Assembly: GCF_002727185.1 (NCBI RefSeq)
Contig: NZ_NIZW01000021.1
Span: 1 to 64,000, forward strand
DNA from: Rhodopirellula bahusiensis
Lineage (GTDB): Bacteria; Planctomycetota; Planctomycetia; Pirellulales; Pirellulaceae
Length of the DNA stretch: 64,000 bases
Direction of reading: 5' to 3'
Shown here one piece after another: positions 27,725 to 36,300 of the stretch. The translations under genes were made by a program, and so were the position numbers. Under the pieces are notes generated by a model. The model was not told where the DNA came from. It did no database searches and saw only the letters and a list, made by a program, of their open reading frames with translations. Every line of letters begins with the position of its first letter. The first letter of the stretch is position 1.

Positions 27725-27767
27725 TCGAACCAAGGCCACAACAGACGACGTATGAGTCGCACGGTGA

Positions 27768-28847
27768 TTGTCATCACGATGGCTTTCGCCGTTTCCGGCT
27801 CACACGGACAATTATGAATCTGACTTTACGCAAGGATCCCCTTCATTGTTGATCGACCGGCTTCGCAGCGCAGCGGTGTTGATTGCGATTGCGGTGGGAT
27901 GCTTGTTCGTTGATGCGAAGTTCAGCACGCCCGGCACGGAAGGTTTGCTTGTCATTCCGTTGCTGCTTTTCTTTGCCTTGGGAACGACGTGGGATGTCAC
28001 TTCTTTGCTGAAGTCATCCGGTCGCGATGTTTGGCGGGCTGGGTGCATGATTGGCGTTGGTGCGATCAGTTTAGGTCCCGCGATTCCAGCTTTGGTGAAT
28101 GCCGCATCGCAACTTAGCGGCGGAGCGATTGGTGCTTACCCAGAGAATTGTCCGATCGGGCAATTGGGTTGGGCGTTGACGATGGCGATCGCATCATTGT
28201 TTGCGTTGCTGATTCGCGAAATGCGAACGTACGTCGCGGTCGTCCCCAAGGAGTTGGATGCTTCGTCGGAGTCGGCCAACTCGATTGCTCTGCCGGCATC
28301 CAGCAGCATTGACCGAACCATGCGGGCGGCGTTCGTCTCCTTGTACGTCGGGTTGCCAATGAGTTTGCTTTTCGCGACGCGGGGTTTGGGCAGCGACATC
28401 AGCACGTCATGGGGACTGGCTGCGTTGCTGACCATGATCGCGACGACGAAATCGGCTGATGCCGGGGCATACTTCGCCGGCAAAGCTCTCGGGCGTCACA
28501 AGTTGATTCCGCGGCTCAGTCCGGGCAAGACTTGGGAAGGAGCGATCGGCGGTGTGGTGATGTCGACTTTCGTGGCGATGGCCTGTTTGCGTTGGTTGTT
28601 TCCGGCGTTGGTTGCCGACGCGAATACTGTCACATCGCTGCCCGCGACCAGTTGGGCGTTCATTTTGGGCCCGGCCCTCGCGATCGCCGGAATGGTCGGC
28701 GATTTGGCCGAATCGATGTTCAAACGCGATTGCGGCGCAAAAGATTCCGGAAATTGGCTTCCCGGTTTGGGGGGAGTCTGGGATGTGACGGATTCGTTGA
28801 TTGCTGCGATTTTGCCGGCTTTTCTGTGTTTGGCGGCCGCGGCATGA
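27768..28847 (+). CDS. cdsA: Phosphatidate cytidylyltransferase CdsA
   Basis: A multi-spanning membrane enzyme that makes CDP-diacylglycerol, the branch point for phosphatidylglycerol and cardiolipin. The C-terminal signature is intact: GDLAESMFKRDCGAKDSGNWLPGLGGVWDVTDS, with the preceding LSPGKTWEGAIGG motif. About eight hydrophobic helices are visible. The start is uncertain: the frame opens with a TTG at 27768, and a TTG at 27846 or 27849 directly before the first helix (LIDRLRSAAVLIAI) is at least as likely; no ATG is available. It sits 43 bp after tpx. Confidence 0.92.
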   Translation: MSSRWLSPFPAHTDNYESDFTQGSPSLLIDRLRSAAVLIAIAVGCLFVDAKFSTPGTEGLLVIPLLLFFALGTTWDVTSLLKSSGRDVWRAGCMIGVGAISLGPAIPALVNAASQLSGGAIGAYPENCPIGQLGWALTMAIASLFALLIREMRTYVAVVPKELDASSESANSIALPASSSIDRTMRAAFVSLYVGLPMSLLFATRGLGSDISTSWGLAALLTMIATTKSADAGAYFAGKALGRHKLIPRLSPGKTWEGAIGGVVMSTFVAMACLRWLFPALVADANTVTSLPATSWAFILGPALAIAGMVGDLAESMFKRDCGAKDSGNWLPGLGGVWDVTDSLIAAILPAFLCLAAAA

Positions 28848-28953
28848 CGGCCGGTTGGCCTCCCGTGAATTCTGCTCAAACCTATGTCGCACGATGGTCG
28901 GACCACGTGTGGGACGGTTAGAATTAGTCACTCTTAACGAAACGCTCTGACGC

Positions 28954-30021
28954 ATGTCGGTCCAATCTGCAATGAACGAAGCCACGCTGTCCACAGCGGG
29001 TCCCAATGAAGTCCTGACGTTGTTCGGTCCTCGCGATCAACACGTGCGCAAGTTGCGGCGGCTATTCGGAGTCGACATCACGCATCGAGCGGGGAAAATC
29101 CGCGTCGCCGGCGAAGAGACTGGCGTTGGTGGTGCGATGCGCACGCTGGAAAAGCTGCGATTGCTGTGTCGCAAAAAAGGCTCGCTCAGCATCGGCGACA
29201 TTGAAACTGCGGCGGCAGAAGAAGGCGCGAAGATTGAAAACGGTCGTCCGCCGACGCCCAGTGGCGAAGCAATCAACTTGCAGAACGCGGGTCGCAAGAT
29301 CGCACCGCGAACGCCCGGGCAAGCTCGCTATGTCGAAGCCATCCGGCAACACGATTTGACGATCGCGACGGGACCGGCCGGGTGCGGCAAGACTTATTTG
29401 GCTGTGGCCACCGCCGTCGAAGCTCTTCGCAACGAATCGATCAAGAAAATCGTGCTGGTTCGTCCTGCGGTCGAAGCTGGCGAGAGTCTCGGTTTTTTGC
29501 CGGGTGATTTGCGAGCCAAGCTGAACCCGTATTTGCGACCGCTGCTCGACGCACTCGGCGAAATGGTTGACTTTGACCAAGCTCGCGCATTGATGGAACA
29601 AGATGTCATCGAAATTGTTCCTTTGGCGTACATGCGAGGCCGCACGCTGAACGATGCGTTCATTATCTTGGACGAAGCACAAAACACGACCGTCGCCCAA
29701 ATGAAGATGTTCCTGACCCGAATGGGCGAGCGGAGCAAAATGGTGGTCAGCGGCGATGCGACGCAACTCGATTTGCCTCGCGGTGTTCGCAGCGGACTTC
29801 ATGACGCGGTCTACCGACTCAGTAACATCAAAGGGATCGCTCAGATTCGTTTGAGTGCCGCTGACATTGTGCGTCACCGATTGGTGCAACAAATTGTGGC
29901 TGCTTACGAAGCTGATTCAGAAAGTTCGGACGTGGAAGAAACATCCAGCGATTCGGTGGTGTCCAATTCGGCGTCCGATTCTGTCACCGACTCTGATTCG
30001 GAGAATCAACCGAAAGAATGA
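28954..30021 (+). CDS. phoH: PhoH-family ATPase (YbeZ-like)
   Basis: A 355-aa protein with an N-terminal KH-like region and a P-loop ATPase domain. Walker A is GPAGCGKT (140-147), and Walker B is FIILDEAQN with Asp240 and Glu241. PhoH-like proteins partner YbeY in RNA processing and ribosome maturation. The last 40 residues are rich in Ser, Asp and Glu and probably disordered. Its TGA overlaps the ATG of the next gene (ATGA), starting a coupled block phoH-pgpH-ybeY-corC that is conserved across many bacteria. Confidence 0.94.
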   Translation: MSVQSAMNEATLSTAGPNEVLTLFGPRDQHVRKLRRLFGVDITHRAGKIRVAGEETGVGGAMRTLEKLRLLCRKKGSLSIGDIETAAAEEGAKIENGRPPTPSGEAINLQNAGRKIAPRTPGQARYVEAIRQHDLTIATGPAGCGKTYLAVATAVEALRNESIKKIVLVRPAVEAGESLGFLPGDLRAKLNPYLRPLLDALGEMVDFDQARALMEQDVIEIVPLAYMRGRTLNDAFIILDEAQNTTVAQMKMFLTRMGERSKMVVSGDATQLDLPRGVRSGLHDAVYRLSNIKGIAQIRLSAADIVRHRLVQQIVAAYEADSESSDVEETSSDSVVSNSASDSVTDSDSENQPKE

Positions 30022-32402
30022 GCGGCACGAGCAAAAGCGGGACGACCAAAGGCAAACAACGTGCGGGCAAAGAACGCATTGAGTCGCTGGGGATCCCGAA
30101 GTCCAAATGGGCGACTTGGTGGGATCGCAAAGACAAAGCCGAATGGTCGCTTCGTGTCGGAATGACGCTGATCGCCGCGGTGACGATTCTGGTTTTATGT
30201 TTCACTTGGAAACCGGCTTTCAGTTATCGCAGCGGTGCGATCCCGGCTCGCGATTTGATCTCGCGGGTGGACTTTCAAGTTGCCGACGCGATCGCCACGG
30301 GTGATTTGAAAGAACGGCGTCGTCGCGAAGTGATGACGCTGTATCGCAATTCACCTCAGCGACTCGAGCAACTGCGAGCCGCACTGAAAAACCGATTGTT
30401 TCTCGTGCTCGGTGCAGCCAATTACGAGCAACTCGGCAAAGAAGAGCGGTCTGCACTGACCGAATTCTACGAGGGCAGCGAGACGGCTCCCGATGGCGAG
30501 TCGCCGGCCGAACGATTCGCTTTGTTGAAGCGGGTCTTCAGCAAAGACAAGGACCTCGCGACGCTGGAAGCCGCGGTCGATTCCGCGATGCTGAAACTCT
30601 ACAAGAACGGCATCTTGCAAGCTCCGCAGCACCCTCCCGAAAAGGGATCGCAGCGGATGATTCGCGTCTTCACCGGTGACCAAACCGATGAGGCGGTGCC
30701 GGTTGAGTTGTCCAAGGTCATCATCGCTGAAGCTGGCAACCAATTGGTCAAAGAACTGCGTGACCAATTTCGCTCGCGCTTCCCCGGCGACGAAGGCTTG
30801 ATCGCCGCAGACATGATCGGCGAATGGTTGCGAACCCGGTTGCCCGAGTTCGAGACACTGAAATATGACGACGAGGCCAGCCAAATGGTTCGCGACCAAG
30901 CGGCGGCTGCGGTCGAGGACGTGATGATGACGTTCTACGCTGGGCAAACCAAACTGGCCGACTCAGGAAAGCCACTGACTGGTCGCGAATTAGGGCTGCT
31001 TCGAAGCGAGTGGTCCAAATTGGTTGAGTCGATGCGTTGGGGCGATCGGGTCGCTCGAGTCGCTGCTTATGCCGGAATGATCGCTGCTTTGTATCTGCTT
31101 TGCGGTTCCTACATTTGGTTCGTTGATGACCGTTCTTTGTTGCTGGAACGCAACAAACTACTGAAGCTACTTTTGTTGATGGTCGTCACCATCGTGTTGG
31201 CTTACCACGCGTCGCGGGATGCATGGCGAGCGGAATTGGTTCCGCTGGTGTTGGCGTCGATCACCGCCGCGGTGGTCTACGGTCGCGAACTCGCGATTCT
31301 GTTGCTTTCGTCGGTTTGTCTATCAATCATTTTGCTGCTTGGGGCTGACATTCCGAACTTGGTTGTCGTGACCGCTGCTTGCACAACGTGCACCTTGTTG
31401 ACGGGCCGCATCCGGTCTCGGACTCACTTGGTCACCGTCGGTTTGATATCGGCGACCATTACCATGTTCACGGTGGTGGGCGTTGGAATTGTCACGGGAC
31501 AGACGCTATCCTCCGGTGCACCTGGCGGAAATCTGGAAGGCATGCTCAGTGGTGGATCACTGAATCATGTCGTCAACGGTTTGGTGGCCGAAGCCGGTTG
31601 GGCGGGCGTTTGCATTCTGTTTTCGTCGCTGGCGATGACGGGTTTGCTGCCTTTGGTTGAAAAAGCGTTCGGGGTCCAAACGGACCTCAGCCTTTTGGAG
31701 CTTGGCGATGCATCGCACCCGTTGTTGCGGCGTTTGGCACAGCGTGCACCGGGGACTTACAACCACTCGATCAATGTGGCTTCGATTGCCGAAGCCGCCG
31801 CGGATGCGATTGGTGCCAATGGGTTGCTCGTTCGTGTGGGAGCCTACTTCCACGACATCGGCAAGATGTTCAAACCGGAATACTTCATCGAGAATCAATC
31901 GTCGGGAATCAACCAGCACGATGCATTGCAGCCTGCGATGAGCACGCTGGTCATCATCGCACACGTCAAAGACGGTGCAGATTTGGCTCGCAATCACCAC
32001 CTGCCCGAACCGATCATCGATTTCATTTTGCAACACCACGGCACGACGCTGGTCGAGTACTTCTACCGCGAAGCCGCGAAACGCAGCGAAGAGGATCCCA
32101 ATCGTGAAGCGGTCAGTGACAAAGACTTCCGCTACCCTGGACCCAAGCCGCAAACTCTCGAAGCTGCCGTGCTGATGCTGGCGGATACGGTCGAGAGTGC
32201 ATCGCGGACCTTGGTTGATCCAACGCCGGCACGCATCCAAGGTTTGGTCGATGCGATCGCTCAGAAGAAAGTGGCGGACGGTCAGTTCGATGATTGCGGC
32301 ATCACGTTCGCTCAATTGCACCGTGTTCGACAAAGCTTGGTGAAGTCGCTGACCGCGATTTATCACGCACGCGTGAAGTATCCAGGGCAACAGTCGGCGT
32401 GA
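30018..32402 (+). CDS. 7TM-HD phosphohydrolase (PgpH-like)
   Basis: A 794-aa membrane protein of the 7TMR-HD family, whose best-known member PgpH degrades cyclic di-AMP. After a basic N-terminus comes one membrane helix (about 53-70), a large extracytoplasmic domain (about 75-355), a run of seven helices (about 357-555) and an HD domain. The HD motif is His612-Asp613 in YFHDIGK, with the partner His in TYNHSINVASIAEAAA. Further metal ligands appear in HVKDGADLARNHHLP and ILQHHG. It overlaps phoH and ybeY by a few bases. Cyclic-di-AMP as substrate is inferred from the family; no di-AMP cyclase lies in the window. Confidence 0.92.
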   Translation: MSGTSKSGTTKGKQRAGKERIESLGIPKSKWATWWDRKDKAEWSLRVGMTLIAAVTILVLCFTWKPAFSYRSGAIPARDLISRVDFQVADAIATGDLKERRRREVMTLYRNSPQRLEQLRAALKNRLFLVLGAANYEQLGKEERSALTEFYEGSETAPDGESPAERFALLKRVFSKDKDLATLEAAVDSAMLKLYKNGILQAPQHPPEKGSQRMIRVFTGDQTDEAVPVELSKVIIAEAGNQLVKELRDQFRSRFPGDEGLIAADMIGEWLRTRLPEFETLKYDDEASQMVRDQAAAAVEDVMMTFYAGQTKLADSGKPLTGRELGLLRSEWSKLVESMRWGDRVARVAAYAGMIAALYLLCGSYIWFVDDRSLLLERNKLLKLLLLMVVTIVLAYHASRDAWRAELVPLVLASITAAVVYGRELAILLLSSVCLSIILLLGADIPNLVVVTAACTTCTLLTGRIRSRTHLVTVGLISATITMFTVVGVGIVTGQTLSSGAPGGNLEGMLSGGSLNHVVNGLVAEAGWAGVCILFSSLAMTGLLPLVEKAFGVQTDLSLLELGDASHPLLRRLAQRAPGTYNHSINVASIAEAAADAIGANGLLVRVGAYFHDIGKMFKPEYFIENQSSGINQHDALQPAMSTLVIIAHVKDGADLARNHHLPEPIIDFILQHHGTTLVEYFYREAAKRSEEDPNREAVSDKDFRYPGPKPQTLEAAVLMLADTVESASRTLVDPTPARIQGLVDAIAQKKVADGQFDDCGITFAQLHRVRQSLVKSLTAIYHARVKYPGQQSA

Positions 32403-32965
32403 TGGAACAGTTTCCCACTCAATTGACGACGGACGTCCTCATCGACGAGGAAGCGGAGCCCGACTTATCGGTCTGGTTTGGTTGCCTGGAGACCGCTCGC
32501 ACGCAGCTTGCCGAAGCAGCGATCGCGGCCGCATCCGTGGAAGGATGCAATCGGGGTTCGATCGGAGTTCGGATTTGCGATGACGCGACGATTCATCCAA
32601 TCAATCGCGAATTTCTGCAGCACGATTATCCGACGGACGTGATCAGCTTTCCTTACGAGTTGAACCCTCCGACGGTCGAAGGTGAATTGGTCGCCAGTTT
32701 CGAAACCGCGATTGAAAACACGAGTGAACCCAACAACTCGCTATCACCCCGCGAAGAGTTGTTGCTGTACGTCGTCCACGGAACCTTGCACATCGTCGGC
32801 CACGACGATCAATCTCCGCAGCCACGTACGGCGATGCGTCGTGCTGAAGTGATGGCGATGAAGGCAATCGGTATCGAACTGCCCTTGAGTTCTTCGGCCA
32901 TGCCCGAGACATCCTCGGATGATGACTCCTTCGGCGAAAGCTTGTTCAGCGGGGACGTCCTATGA
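32402..32965 (+). CDS. ybeY: Endoribonuclease YbeY
   Basis: A 187-aa rRNA maturation factor. The metal motif is HGTLHIVGHDD: His126 and His130 match the first two ligands, but the third canonical position (136) is Asp, not His, with His134 nearby. The upstream family motif (NREFLQHDYPTDVISFPY) is intact. The C-terminal 35 residues are a Ser/Asp-rich extension. The ATG at 32402 shares one base with the pgpH stop (TGATG). A longer open frame starting at 32294 lies inside pgpH and is not used. The stop overlaps the next gene (ATGA). Confidence 0.93.
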   Translation: MEQFPTQLTTDVLIDEEAEPDLSVWFGCLETARTQLAEAAIAAASVEGCNRGSIGVRICDDATIHPINREFLQHDYPTDVISFPYELNPPTVEGELVASFETAIENTSEPNNSLSPREELLLYVVHGTLHIVGHDDQSPQPRTAMRRAEVMAMKAIGIELPLSSSAMPETSSDDDSFGESLFSGDVL

Positions 32966-34254
32966 GCGACTTAGCTGATCTCAATGCAATGCCGCTTGCG
33001 GCCGTTGGTTTTATCCTCGGAAGCATCGGCGGTCTGGGCAGCGAATTGCTGGATCGGTTTGCCGGTCGATCGCTGGAAATCTATTGCCGCGTCAAGAAGA
33101 ACCGCGACCGGTTTGGATCGGTGCTGGATCATCAAGACACCGTGATCCGCGCCGGTGCCTATTTGCACGTCATCGGTTCGGTGATGTTCGTCCTGTTTGG
33201 GACGATCGTTGTCGTCAATCGCGTTGACGTGGACCTGAACACTTTGCTGGCGTGGGGAATCGCGGCGGCTGGTCTGACCATGTTGACTCATACATGGTTG
33301 CCCAACGCGGTGACTCGGTTTGCGTCGGCGCCGTTGCTTTATCACACCTGGCCGTTTTGGCGAACGATGTCGTTTGTGATGCGTCCGTTGCATGCTCCGG
33401 GTGAACTTCTTGAAATCATCTCCCGCCGATTGGCGGGAGTGGAAGAAACGGAAGATGAGGACGAGGAGCAACTCGAAGACGAAATTCGAACGATCGTGGC
33501 GGCGGGAACCCGGGAAGGTTTCTTTGCACCGGGTGTTCGTGAAATGATCCAAGGTGTGATGGAGCTGCATGAAGACACGGTCGGGCACATCATGACACCC
33601 CGAGTCGACGTCAATGCGATCGAAGTCACTGCGACTTGGGAAGAAGCCATCGGGTCGATCATCGAGACGGGGCGGACACGCTACCCGGTCTACGAAGATA
33701 CAATCGACAACGTCGTCGGCGTGTTGTTCGTCAAAGATTTGTTGCCCTATCTGGCCGGCAATGGTTTGCCGAACAAGCCGTTGTTGGATCTCTGTCGTCG
33801 GCCTTGGTCAGTCCCAAAGGATCGCAGCGTGGATCTATTGCTGCGTGAGTTCTTGCACAGTCGTTCGCATATGGCGATCGTTCTTGACGAGTTTCAACAA
33901 ACCGCTGGCGTGGTCACGATCGAAGACGCGTTGGAGGAAATCGTCGGTGAAATTGTTGACGAGTCGGACGAAGAAGAAGAGTTCGAAATTCGCGTGATCG
34001 ATGACGACACCATTGATGTCGACGGGCGTGTGATGATTGACGATGTCAATGACTTGGTTCACTGGGACCTGCCCGAGAGTGACGACTACGAAACCGTTGC
34101 GGGTTGGGTTTTGCATCATGCCGGGATGATTCCCATCGAGGGGCACTTGCTCAACGTCGGCCAATGGGAAGTCGAAGTGTTGCACGCGACCAACCGAAAA
34201 ATCGAAAGCATGCGGATTCGCCGAGCGAATGGTGAAAGCCAACGTGTCGGCTGA
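32962..34254 (+). CDS. CorC/HlyC (CNNM-type) membrane protein with CBS pair
   Basis: A 430-aa protein with an N-terminal DUF21-type membrane domain (about four helices, residues 1-150), two CBS domains (about 200-330, starting VGHIMTPRVDVNAIEV and containing IVLDEFQQTAGVVTIEDALEEIVG), and a C-terminal CorC/HlyC domain (about 345-425). The family is linked to magnesium or cobalt extrusion, although that role is debated. An acidic segment (ETEDEDEEQLEDE) joins the membrane and CBS parts. The start overlaps ybeY, continuing the coupled block; homologues commonly follow ybeY. Confidence 0.92.
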   Translation: MSDLADLNAMPLAAVGFILGSIGGLGSELLDRFAGRSLEIYCRVKKNRDRFGSVLDHQDTVIRAGAYLHVIGSVMFVLFGTIVVVNRVDVDLNTLLAWGIAAAGLTMLTHTWLPNAVTRFASAPLLYHTWPFWRTMSFVMRPLHAPGELLEIISRRLAGVEETEDEDEEQLEDEIRTIVAAGTREGFFAPGVREMIQGVMELHEDTVGHIMTPRVDVNAIEVTATWEEAIGSIIETGRTRYPVYEDTIDNVVGVLFVKDLLPYLAGNGLPNKPLLDLCRRPWSVPKDRSVDLLLREFLHSRSHMAIVLDEFQQTAGVVTIEDALEEIVGEIVDESDEEEEFEIRVIDDDTIDVDGRVMIDDVNDLVHWDLPESDDYETVAGWVLHHAGMIPIEGHLLNVGQWEVEVLHATNRKIESMRIRRANGESQRVG

Positions 34255-34325
34255 GTCGCGATCAGGCGGACTGAAGTAGCTCCCGTCATTTGAAACCCTT
34301 TTCTGACTTTAGCCCTCCTGTTTTT

Positions 34326-36230
34326 ATGTGTGGTTTCACCGGCGGACTTTGGCAACGCGACGACCAAGCGATCAGTGCCGATTTGCTGTCCAGGATGACC
34401 AATGAAATCGCTCATCGTGGTCCTGACGATTCGCAACTTTGGATGGACGCGGAACATCGCGATGCGACCGGACGACCGATGGGCGTTGGTTTGGGATTCC
34501 GTCGTCTGTCGATCATCGATGTGGATGGGGCTCGCCAGCCTTTGTCCAACGAAGATGGCCGGGTTCGGATGGTGTTCAACGGTGAGATCTACAATTACGA
34601 ATTGCTTCGCAAACGCTTGCAAGGTGCCGGCCACCAATTCGCGACGGACGGCGACGGGGAATCGATCGTTCATTTGTACGAGGATGTTGGAACCGATTGC
34701 TTTTCCTCACTCAATGGCATGTTCGCGATCGCGATTTGGGATGCCAGACGCAATCGAATCGTCTTGGCACGTGATCGAATCGGACAAAAGCCGCTTTACT
34801 ATTCTTACAAGAATGGTCGATTGGTTTTCGCCAGCGAACTGAAGGCGTTGCGGTTGGTCCCTGGTGTCTGTGAGGAAGTGGATCCCAACGCGATCGATGA
34901 GTTTCTGACTTACCAATACATCCCCCATCCAGGCACGATCTTCAAAGGCGTGCACAAGCTGCCGCCGGGACACTTTGCTGTCTTGGACGAGCGTGGGCTT
35001 CGCGTCCAGCGGTATTGGAACTTTGATCCATCGGTGGAACGTCCAATCGGGCGAGAAGAGGCCATTGAAAAAGTTCGTGACTTGCTTTCTGACTCTGTTC
35101 GTTTGCGGATGCGCAGTGACGTTCCTTTGGGATCGTTTCTGTCCGGCGGCATTGATTCATCCTTGATCACCGCTTTGGCGGGCGATCACACTGACACCGC
35201 ACTGCGAACGTTCAGCATTGGTTTTCCCGTCGCGGATTTTGATGAAACACGATATGCCGCGCAGGTCGCGGAGCATTTGCAGACCGACCACACCCGGTTC
35301 GAAGTCCAACCGAGTGGGATTGAGATCCTTGAGAAATTGGTTTGGCACTACGACGAACCTTATGGCGATTCGTCGGCCGTTCCAACTTGGTATTTATCGA
35401 AACTGACTCGTGAGAGCGTCAAGGTCGCGTTGTCGGGTGACGGTGGCGACGAATTATTCGCGGGATACGAACGCTACCGTGCACTTTGGATGAGCCAGAA
35501 GATCGCACGCTTGTTTCCATTGAACAAGTTCCCCGGCATTGGACTGGTTCAGCGTTTGCCTGATTCCAATCGCAGACGGTCTGTCATTCGACGAGCGAAA
35601 CGATTTTTGGAAGCGATCGACCAACCGGTCGTGCGGCGGTACATGAATTGGCTGCAGATCTTTCCGGAATCCATGCGAGCGTCAATGTACAACGACGACT
35701 TTGTGCAAACGTTGCCGGGCCACGACCCCGTCGATTTCCTGGAATCCGTTTGGGCTCGTAGCGAGGGACGCGATGTTGTCACGCGAGCTTCCACATCAGA
35801 CATTCTTTCGTACTTGCCGTGTGACTTGTGCACCAAAGTCGACATCGCGTCGATGGCTCACGGGTTGGAGGTTCGGCAGCCGATGCTGGATCACCGATTT
35901 GTCGAGCTGGCGGCTTCGATGCCCGTCGAACACAAGTTTCGCGGACGCCGTGGCAAATTGATTCTGCAAGATGCGTTTGGCGATCGGATCCCATCTTCGA
36001 TCTTCACTCGTCCCAAAATGGGATTTGGAATCCCGATTGGTCAGTGGTTTCGCGAGGACTTCAAGCCTTTGGTCCATGACACGATGTTGGCGCCCGACGC
36101 ACGTATCAATGCCTATTTCCGTCCGGACGCAATCGCCGACCTGGTCCGTTCACACGAAACCGGCGAGCAAAACCACGGCTATCGGTTGTGGAATCTTCTC
36201 GTTCTCGAAACCTGGCTGCGGCAACTGTAA
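34326..36230 (+). CDS. asnB: Asparagine synthase (glutamine-hydrolysing)
   Basis: A 634-aa AsnB-type enzyme that makes asparagine from aspartate with ATP and glutamine. The N-terminal glutaminase domain begins M-C-G-F with Cys2 as the nucleophile once Met is removed, which fixes the start at 34326 rather than the upstream in-frame codon. The synthetase domain has the ATP loop SGGIDSS (273-279) and LSGDGGDELFAGYERY. The length and domain order are normal for the AsnB/exosortase-cluster type. Some members of this branch modify peptides or surface polymers, but no such genes adjoin it. It follows corC after 71 bp. Confidence 0.95.
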   Translation: MCGFTGGLWQRDDQAISADLLSRMTNEIAHRGPDDSQLWMDAEHRDATGRPMGVGLGFRRLSIIDVDGARQPLSNEDGRVRMVFNGEIYNYELLRKRLQGAGHQFATDGDGESIVHLYEDVGTDCFSSLNGMFAIAIWDARRNRIVLARDRIGQKPLYYSYKNGRLVFASELKALRLVPGVCEEVDPNAIDEFLTYQYIPHPGTIFKGVHKLPPGHFAVLDERGLRVQRYWNFDPSVERPIGREEAIEKVRDLLSDSVRLRMRSDVPLGSFLSGGIDSSLITALAGDHTDTALRTFSIGFPVADFDETRYAAQVAEHLQTDHTRFEVQPSGIEILEKLVWHYDEPYGDSSAVPTWYLSKLTRESVKVALSGDGGDELFAGYERYRALWMSQKIARLFPLNKFPGIGLVQRLPDSNRRRSVIRRAKRFLEAIDQPVVRRYMNWLQIFPESMRASMYNDDFVQTLPGHDPVDFLESVWARSEGRDVVTRASTSDILSYLPCDLCTKVDIASMAHGLEVRQPMLDHRFVELAASMPVEHKFRGRRGKLILQDAFGDRIPSSIFTRPKMGFGIPIGQWFREDFKPLVHDTMLAPDARINAYFRPDAIADLVRSHETGEQNHGYRLWNLLVLETWLRQL

Positions 36231-36300
36231 AGAAGATACAAACCACCGATGGGTGACCTGATAAACTGCGGGTTCTGTTGACTGAAGCACAGTCTGCATC

